Shown here piece by piece: positions 1 to 5,558 of a stretch of DNA of 7,924 nt. Below the pieces are notes generated by a model. The model ran no database searches, was not told the origin of the DNA, and worked only from the letters and a program-made list of their open reading frames with translations. Each line of letters opens with the position of its first letter. Positions within the stretch are counted from its first letter, which is position 1. Source of the stretch: Verrucomicrobiota bacterium (lineage in GTDB: Bacteria; Verrucomicrobiota; Verrucomicrobiia; Limisphaerales; UBA11358); the NCBI GenBank assembly GCA_021323835.1, contig JAJPKI010000260.1:1-7924 (forward strand). Direction: 5' to 3'. Position numbers and translations under genes: made by a program.

Positions 1-3000
1 TACGCGCATCAGGATTTGCCGTTTGAAAAAATTGTCGAAGAAATTCAGCCGGAACGAAATCCGGGCTACTCGCCGCTCGTGCAAACGATGTTCATGCTGC
101 AAATCAATGAAACGAAAAATTTTAAATTGCCGGAGCTTTCAATTGAACCGATTCCGCTCGACACGGAAACTTCAAAATTTGACTTGTCGCTTTCGGTTGA
201 AGAGCAAAGCAATGGTTTGCTCGCGCAAGTGGAATTCTGCGCGGATTTATTTTCCGACACGACGATTGAGCGGATGCTCGGCCATTTTGAAAATTTGCTT
301 GAAGGCGTCGCCGCAAATCCGTCCCGCAAAATTGGCGAGTATCAATTGCTCGGCGAATCGGAACGCGCGCAAGTGCTGTCAAAATGGAATCACACGCACA
401 CAAATTATTCGCGCGAAAAAACAATCGTTCAATTGTTCGAGGAGCAAGCCGCGCAAACACCGGATGCAACGGCGCTGATTTTCGAAGGAAAAGAATTGAG
501 CTATCGCAAATTGAACGAGCGCGCGAATCAATTGGTGCACCATTTACAAAAAGTTGGCGTCGCGCCAAATACCATGGTCGGCGTTTGCCTGGAGCGTTCA
601 TTTGAAATGATTGTCGCGTTGCTTGCAATTTTGAAAGCGGGCGGCGCTTACGTTTCGCTCGACCCGGCGTATCCGAAAGAGCGGCTCAAAATGATGCTCG
701 ACGACGCGCAATTAAAAATTTTGGTGACGCAGGAAAAATGGCGCGAGCATTTTAAAAACGAAGTTGAAAATTTAATTTCTTTGGACAAAGACGCCGCCGC
801 GATTAGACGCGAGAGTTCTGAAAATTTTGAAACGGCTGGAATTAATCCCGAAACTCCGGCTTATGTCAGTTTCACTTCCGGCTCGACCGGTCGGCCAAAA
901 GGCGTTTGCGTGCCGCATCGCGGCGTCGTGCGGTTGGTGAAGCAAACCAATTACGCGCACTTTGCACGCAGCGAAGTATTTCTCCAGCTCGCGCCGATTG
1001 CGTTCGACGCTTCGACATTTGAAATCTGGGGCGCGCTGCTGAACGGCGCGACGCTTGTGATTTTTCCGCCCACTGCGCCGTCGCTCACGGAACTCGGCGA
1101 TTTCATCCAGCGCAACGGCGTCACGACGCTTTGGCTCACCGCCGGTTTGTTTCATCAAATGGTCGAAGAAAATGTTTCGGCATTGCGCGGCGTGCGACAA
1201 TTGCTCGCGGGCGGCGATGTGTTGTCCGTGCCGCATGTCAAAAAAGCAATGGAACAATTGCCCGGATGCCAGCTCATTAACGGTTACGGCCCGACAGAAA
1301 ACACGACGTTCACCTGCTGCCACCGAATTTTGAACGCCGACCGTCGCTCAATTCCAATCGGCCGCCCCATTGCAAATACGCAGGCTTATATTTTGGATTC
1401 AAATTTGCAGCCGGTTCCAATCGGCGTGCCGGGAGAATTGTTTGCAGGTGGCGACGGCCTCGCGCTCGGTTATTTGAACCAGCCGCAACTCACCGCGGAA
1501 AAATTTATCTCGAATCCATTCAGCAACGACGCAAGCGCAAGACTTTATCGCACTGGCGATTTAACGCGATGGCTGCCGGACGGAACGATTGAATTTCTCG
1601 GACGCGTTGACACGCAAATCAAAATTCGCGGTTTTCGAATTGAATTGAGCGAAATTGAAACCGCGTTGAATAATTATCCGGCAATTCGCGAGTGCGCGGT
1701 CGTTGCACAACAAAACGGTTCGGATAAAAAACTGGTCGCGTATTTTGTCGCGGAAAATTCAGAAAAAATTTCTTCGACCGAATTGCGCGAACATTTGCGA
1801 AAGACATTGCCGGATTACATGATTCCCGCGGCGTTTGTGCCGATGCCATCGTTGCCGCTCAACGCGAACGGCAAAGTTGACCGCAAAGCGCTGCCCAAGC
1901 CGGATGAAACACAATTTTCATCGGAGAAAAAATTTACCGCGCCGCGCGATGAAATCGAGACGAAGCTGGCGGAAATCTGGCAGGAAGTTTTAAACGTCAG
2001 ACTGATTGGCATTGATGACCATTTCTTCGAACTCGGCGGCCATTCGCTACTCGCTATTCGATTGATTTCAAAAATCGAAAAAGTTTTTGGCAAAAAAATT
2101 CCAGTCACGACGATTTTTCAATCGCCTTCGGTCGCGCAATTGGCGGAAGTGTTGCGTGGTGGCAAAGCTGCCATTTCATCGAGCAGCATCGTGGAAATTC
2201 AGCCGAAGGGAACGAAAGCGCCGCTGTTTTTTGTTCACGGCGTTGGCGGAGGAATGTTTTGGGGTTATCAAAATTTGTCGAAATATTTAGGAAATGACCA
2301 GCCGGTCTTTGCATTCAATTCGCGCGGGCTAGATGGACGCGAAGAATTCCCGACGATTAAAGAAATGGCCGCGGCTTACGTCGCCGATTTGAAAAAATTT
2401 CGCTCGCGCGGGCCGTATTTTATCGGCGGTTATTGCTTCGGCGGCTGCGTGGCGCTCGAAATGGCGCGCCAATTGGTTGCGCAAGGCGAGGAAGTTCCGT
2501 TTGTGGCGCTCGTTAATTCCATTCCACCGAATGCGGATTACGATAAATTTTCTTTCACACCGAAATCGCTCGCTAAATTTTCAAAAAATCTCGGCTACTG
2601 GGCGAATTACGTCTGGCAACAATCGCCGCGCGACAAGTGGAATTTCATTTCCTGGAAATTACGCGCGGTCGGAAAGCAATTCGGCAGGATATTCAGTTTC
2701 CGTAAACGCGTTTATGATTTTGACGTCCACGAAGTTGTGGATTTGTCGTCACAGCCAAAGGAAATGCACGACCTATGGGAAAAGCACATCCGCATGTTGT
2801 TCGCGCACACGCCAGAATTTTTCGATGGCCGCGTCACGCTGTTTCGCACGTCGGGCTATTCGATGTTTTGCTGTTTTGATGAAGCGTATTGCTGGCGAAA
2901 ATTCGCAAAAGAAGTGGACGTAAAAATGATTCCCGGCGCGCACGAAAGCATTTTAGCCGAGCCGAATGTCAAACTCGTTGCCGAACAAATTGCCGCCACG

Positions 3001-3036
3001 CTTGAACAATTTCAACTGCAGGAAAAAACGCAATGA
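1..3036 (+). CDS. Nonribosomal peptide synthetase, terminal module (partial C - A - T - TE), 5' end outside the window
   Basis: The frame is open from base 1, giving 1011 residues with no start in the window. Numbering from base 1, the tail of a condensation domain shows C6 HQDLPFE (3-9) and C7-like RNPGYSPL (19-26). The adenylation domain (about 125-635) has LSYRKL, LKAGGAYVSLDP, SGSTGRPKG (from 293), FDAS (335), NGYGPTE (427-433), YRTGDL (516), GRVDTQIKIRGFRIEL, LPDYMIP and NGKVDR (Lys625). The carrier domain has LGGHSL, with Ser682 as phosphopantetheine site. The thioesterase (about 735-1005) has GYCFGG with Cys812 as nucleophile and His981 in PGAHES. By family knowledge this module activates one amino acid, condenses it with the upstream peptide and releases the chain. 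Aligned to GrsA the pocket reads DAFWLGGTFK, which points to valine. The catalytic HHxxxDG part of the C domain is not in the window. The gene overlaps the exporter by 4 bp. Domain identity is certain; valine and the release mode (cyclisation or hydrolysis) are inference. Confidence 0.97.
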   Translation, partial: YAHQDLPFEKIVEEIQPERNPGYSPLVQTMFMLQINETKNFKLPELSIEPIPLDTETSKFDLSLSVEEQSNGLLAQVEFCADLFSDTTIERMLGHFENLLEGVAANPSRKIGEYQLLGESERAQVLSKWNHTHTNYSREKTIVQLFEEQAAQTPDATALIFEGKELSYRKLNERANQLVHHLQKVGVAPNTMVGVCLERSFEMIVALLAILKAGGAYVSLDPAYPKERLKMMLDDAQLKILVTQEKWREHFKNEVENLISLDKDAAAIRRESSENFETAGINPETPAYVSFTSGSTGRPKGVCVPHRGVVRLVKQTNYAHFARSEVFLQLAPIAFDASTFEIWGALLNGATLVIFPPTAPSLTELGDFIQRNGVTTLWLTAGLFHQMVEENVSALRGVRQLLAGGDVLSVPHVKKAMEQLPGCQLINGYGPTENTTFTCCHRILNADRRSIPIGRPIANTQAYILDSNLQPVPIGVPGELFAGGDGLALGYLNQPQLTAEKFISNPFSNDASARLYRTGDLTRWLPDGTIEFLGRVDTQIKIRGFRIELSEIETALNNYPAIRECAVVAQQNGSDKKLVAYFVAENSEKISSTELREHLRKTLPDYMIPAAFVPMPSLPLNANGKVDRKALPKPDETQFSSEKKFTAPRDEIETKLAEIWQEVLNVRLIGIDDHFFELGGHSLLAIRLISKIEKVFGKKIPVTTIFQSPSVAQLAEVLRGGKAAISSSSIVEIQPKGTKAPLFFVHGVGGGMFWGYQNLSKYLGNDQPVFAFNSRGLDGREEFPTIKEMAAAYVADLKKFRSRGPYFIGGYCFGGCVALEMARQLVAQGEEVPFVALVNSIPPNADYDKFSFTPKSLAKFSKNLGYWANYVWQQSPRDKWNFISWKLRAVGKQFGRIFSFRKRVYDFDVHEVVDLSSQPKEMHDLWEKHIRMLFAHTPEFFDGRVTLFRTSGYSMFCCFDEAYCWRKFAKEVDVKMIPGAHESILAEPNVKLVAEQIAATLEQFQLQEKTQ
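3020..3036 (+). promoter_or_regulatory. Translational coupling junction NRPS/exporter (AGGA plus ATGA overlap)
   Basis: AGGA at 3020-3023 lies nine bases before the exporter ATG (3033-3035), and the NRPS stop TGA (3034-3036) shares the last two bases of that ATG. This is the classic stop-start overlap that lets terminating ribosomes restart, which would link exporter output to synthetase output. The overlap is seen directly; coupling is inferred. Confidence 0.7.
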
Positions 3037-4751
3037 GCATTTTGAAATATCTTTTTCGCCACGCCCGCAGGCTGCTGTTGATGACCGGAATCACGGCAAT
3101 TATCAGCGGCGCGTGCGGCATCGGGTTGATTGCGCTGGTGAACAGGGTGTTGAGTGCTCAGGGAAAATTTACGACGGCACTGGTCGTTGGATTTATTGCA
3201 TTTGGTTTAGGACGGGTCGGGACGACGTTTATTTCACAAGTTTTTCTGGCGCATTTTTCACAACGAGCCATTGCCGATTTGCGGCGCAATCTTGTCCGAA
3301 AAATTCTTGCTGTGCCGTTGCGCGAATTTGAAAAAATCGGCGCGCCGCGTTTCATGGTGGCCGTGACTGAAGACGTGATGGAAGTCGGCAGCGCATTGTT
3401 GATGATTCCGCTGACGGCAGTCAACGTCTCGTTGCTGCTCGGCGGAGCGGCTTACGTAAGCTGGCTTTCGTGGCGCGTGGCGGTCGGACTTTGCGCGCTG
3501 ATTTTTTTTGGCGCGATTATTTATCGCTGGTTCATCGGCAGCGGCTTTCGTCATTTGATGCTGGCGCGTGAAGAATCAGACAAGCTCTACGGACATTTTC
3601 GCGCAGTGACTGAAGGCGTGAAGGAATTGAAATTGCATCGCGAGCGGCGCGCGAAGCTTTTGGCCGGCGATGTTCAATCAGTCACCGAAAATTTTTCACG
3701 GCACAACATCGCTGCGGAAATCCGTTTTGTTGCCGGACAAGGCTGGAGCCAGTTGCTGTTCATCGCGCTCATCGGCCTGGTGCTTTTTTTGCTGCCGACC
3801 ATTCACAGCATCAATCCGCACACGCTCACCGGTTTTGTCTTGATGGCACTGTTTTTGATGGGGCCGCTTGCGGGCGTGCTTGGCAGCTTGTCGGCTTTTG
3901 GCCGCGCCAATGTCGCGCTGCAAAAAATTGAAAAACTCGGCTTGTCGCTCGATTCGCGGGTCAGCGAGGATTGTCCGTTGGAAAAACAGGAAAAAAAACC
4001 GAAATTCGCGCGGCTCGAATTGCGCGGCGTCACGCATTCCTATCACAACGAAAAAGACGACAGCAATTTTATTCTCGGCCCGATGGATTTGGAATTTCGT
4101 CCGGGCGAATTGACATTCATCGTCGGCGGCAACGGCAGCGGCAAATCCACGCTCGCAAAAATTATTGCCGGACTTTATCCGCCCGAATCCGGCGAGGTGC
4201 GGCTCGACGGCAAATTGGTTAACGACCATAACCGCGACGATTATCGCCAGATTTTTTCCGCGGTGTTTGCCGATTTCTTCCTGTTCGAAAATTTGCTCGG
4301 CGATGACGTGGACGATTTGGATGCGCAAGCGCGGCATTATTTGTCGCAATTGCATCTCGACCATAAAGTCAAAGTGCGCGACGGCAAACTTTCGACGATT
4401 CAACTTTCGCAAGGCCAGCGCAAACGGCTCGCGTTGCTCACGGCATATCTGGAAGGCCGTCCGTTTTATTTGTTCGACGAATGGGCGTCGGACCAGGACC
4501 CGCAATTCAAAGAAATTTTTTACGCGCAATTGCTGCCGGAACTGAAAGCCCGCGGCAAGGCCGTCGTCGTCATCACGCACGACGATAAATATTTTTCCTT
4601 CGCCGACCGAATCCTGAAATTGGATTATGGGAAATTGGCGGAGGGAATTCCAGTCAACGGCAAACACGTCAACGGGGAGGATGGAAAATGTTACGAGCCG
4701 CGACAAATGGAACCGCCGCAAATTATTTTGCAGCCGACACTGGAATCCTGA
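3033..4751 (+). CDS. ABC exporter of the cyclic peptide/siderophore class (SyrD/PvdE-like), fused membrane and ATPase domains
   Basis: This 572-residue protein has an N-terminal membrane half and a C-terminal ATPase, the half-transporter layout that normally works as an inner-membrane homodimer. About six hydrophobic segments are visible, near residues 11-35, 47-68, 120-148, 149-170, 236-258 and 265-290. The ATPase shows Walker A GGNGSGKS (365-372), signature LSQGQ (458-462), Walker B YLFDEWASDQDP with Asp482 and Glu483, and the switch His516 in ITHDD. The DEWxxDQDP form of Walker B and the SAVFADFFLFENLLG stretch are typical of the SyrD/PvdE cyclic-peptide transporter family rather than of lipid A or general drug exporters. 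The start ATG sits in the NRPS stop (ATGA) with a modest AGGA nine bases upstream, so translation is probably coupled. The likely cargo is the peptide made by the adjacent NRPS; that is inferred from position. The last ~20 codons overlap the next gene and form a tail beyond the ATPase core. Confidence 0.95.
   Translation: MSILKYLFRHARRLLLMTGITAIISGACGIGLIALVNRVLSAQGKFTTALVVGFIAFGLGRVGTTFISQVFLAHFSQRAIADLRRNLVRKILAVPLREFEKIGAPRFMVAVTEDVMEVGSALLMIPLTAVNVSLLLGGAAYVSWLSWRVAVGLCALIFFGAIIYRWFIGSGFRHLMLAREESDKLYGHFRAVTEGVKELKLHRERRAKLLAGDVQSVTENFSRHNIAAEIRFVAGQGWSQLLFIALIGLVLFLLPTIHSINPHTLTGFVLMALFLMGPLAGVLGSLSAFGRANVALQKIEKLGLSLDSRVSEDCPLEKQEKKPKFARLELRGVTHSYHNEKDDSNFILGPMDLEFRPGELTFIVGGNGSGKSTLAKIIAGLYPPESGEVRLDGKLVNDHNRDDYRQIFSAVFADFFLFENLLGDDVDDLDAQARHYLSQLHLDHKVKVRDGKLSTIQLSQGQRKRLALLTAYLEGRPFYLFDEWASDQDPQFKEIFYAQLLPELKARGKAVVVITHDDKYFSFADRILKLDYGKLAEGIPVNGKHVNGEDGKCYEPRQMEPPQIILQPTLES
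4674..4680 (+). promoter_or_regulatory. Strong Shine-Dalgarno sequence for the phosphopantetheinyl transferase, inside the exporter gene
   Basis: GGGGAGG lies seven bases upstream of ATG 4688-4690, ideal spacing for ribosome binding. It decides the start of the transferase and is the strongest ribosome binding site in the window. Another ATG directly abuts it at 4681 but is in a different frame and too close to be used. Confidence 0.75.
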
Positions 4752-5437
4752 CCACGCCGGAAACGCGCTGGCCGACGGCGCCGCGTGATTTGGAATTGGG
4801 CGAGAGCGATGTGCATATTTTTTTTATCACGCTGGATTTATTTCCGCGACGGATGAAGCAACTTGCCGCGACGCTTTCGGAAGACGAACAAATCCGCGCG
4901 TCACGATTCCATTTTGAGCGCGACCGAAATCGTTTCATTGCCGCGCGGGGACAATTGCGGGAAATTCTTGGAAGATTTTTAGAAATTCCGCCGTCACAAA
5001 TCGTTTTTTCCTACGGCGAACGCGGCAAACCGCATTTAGCTGACGCCATCAATGGAAAATTTTTGCATTTCAATTTATCGCATTCGGAAGGACTTGGGCT
5101 CATTGCCGTCTGCCGCGATTGCGAATTGGGCGTGGATATCGAGCGCATTCGGCCGCTCGAAAACAGCGAGCCGCTCGTGACGCCATTTTTCTCGCTCGAA
5201 GAATTGCAGAAATGGAATTCTTTGCCACCAAGTTATCGCGCAGAAAAATTTTTCGAAAACTGGACGCGCACGGAAGCGTTTTTAAAATTCAACGGCGAAG
5301 GCATCGGTGATTTTCCGAATCCGATTTTCGAATGCGAAGGCAATTGTTTTATGCAATCATTGCGGCCTGCGATGGGTTATGCGGGCGCGATTGTGGTGGA
5401 AAATCCAAACGCCAAAATTCATTGTTGGAAAGCGTAA
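4688..5437 (+). CDS. 4'-phosphopantetheinyl transferase, Sfp/Gsp type
   Basis: The product, 249 residues, has the usual length for the Sfp branch. These enzymes move the phosphopantetheine arm of coenzyme A to the carrier-domain serine (here probably Ser682 of the NRPS and its upstream counterparts), turning apo carrier into holo form in the cytosol. Visible motifs are an N-terminal FIAARGQLREILG segment, FSYGERGKPHL, FNLSHSEG, the metal-binding GVDIE (Asp150, Glu152) and WTRTEAFLKFNGEG (Trp192, Glu196, Lys200). The commonest form of the last motif is WxxKEAxxK; here Thr195 stands in for the first Lys, while the metal-ligand Glu and the second Lys remain. The start is set by the strong ribosome site at 4674-4680; the first 64 bases overlap the exporter in another frame. 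The first ~35 residues look like a variable leader without motifs. Dedicated action on this NRPS is inferred from the operon; service to other synthetases or fatty-acid carrier protein is possible. Confidence 0.94.
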   Translation: MLRAATNGTAANYFAADTGILTTPETRWPTAPRDLELGESDVHIFFITLDLFPRRMKQLAATLSEDEQIRASRFHFERDRNRFIAARGQLREILGRFLEIPPSQIVFSYGERGKPHLADAINGKFLHFNLSHSEGLGLIAVCRDCELGVDIERIRPLENSEPLVTPFFSLEELQKWNSLPPSYRAEKFFENWTRTEAFLKFNGEGIGDFPNPIFECEGNCFMQSLRPAMGYAGAIVVENPNAKIHCWKA

Positions 5438-5480
5438 AACGGGAAGGACTACGCGAATGGCGGCAGAGCGGTAGGTGAAT

Positions 5481-5499
5481 ACCCCATAACAACTAGGGT
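5481..5499. promoter_or_regulatory. Possible operator: small ACCC/GGGT dyad
   Basis: ACCC (5481-5484) and GGGT (5496-5499) are inverted copies with 11 bases between them, around the A-rich core CATAACAACTA. They lie about 60-78 bp upstream of the HAMP-array start, just upstream of the TATACA hexamer, where an activator or autoregulator could bind. Arms of four bases are short enough to arise by chance, so this is only a candidate. Confidence 0.2.
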
Positions 5500-5536
5500 G
5501 TCATTTCGAGACTATACACTTCCGGTTTAAATCAGA

Positions 5537-5550
5537 CGGTTGGTGAACCG
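5537..5550 (+). other. Small hairpin just upstream of the HAMP-array start codon
   Basis: CGGTT and AACCG form a perfect 5-bp stem around a GGTG loop, followed by CTTTTG, and the start ATG comes eight bases after the stem. The short T-run makes it a poor intrinsic terminator. It occupies the place where a Shine-Dalgarno sequence would lie, so it could affect initiation, but it is small enough to be chance. Confidence 0.3.
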
Positions 5551-5558
5551 CTTTTGCT

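Larger units (their letters stand above)
5438..5558 (+). other. Intergenic region between the NRPS operon and the HAMP-array gene
   Basis: This 121-bp stretch is the only gap between genes and probably holds the end of the peptide operon and the promoter of the next gene. I see no convincing -35/-10 pair: TATACA at 5513-5518 could serve as a -10, but the bases about 17 bp upstream (CAACTA, 5490-5495) do not resemble TTGACA. No strong GC-rich hairpin with a T-run follows the transferase stop. The small dyad at 5481-5499 and the hairpin at 5537-5550 are listed separately. Confidence 0.5.

Noticed and set aside
16..18. TTG at 16 as a start codon of the NRPS
   Set aside because: The frame is already open at base 1 and codes for condensation motif HQDLPFE across this point, so the gene begins upstream of the window.
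772..1323. Minus-strand reading frame of 183 codons opposite the adenylation domain
   Set aside because: The plus strand here encodes adenylation core motifs A3 to A5; the antisense product shows no family features.
3696..4721. Minus-strand reading frame of 341 codons opposite the exporter
   Set aside because: It lies entirely antisense to an ABC transporter with all ATPase motifs, has no recognisable domain, and is explained by codon bias on the coding strand.
5438..5558. Intrinsic terminator after the transferase gene
   Set aside because: The only stem (5537-5550) has five pairs and four T bases and sits directly before the next start codon, too weak and badly placed for a confident terminator call.
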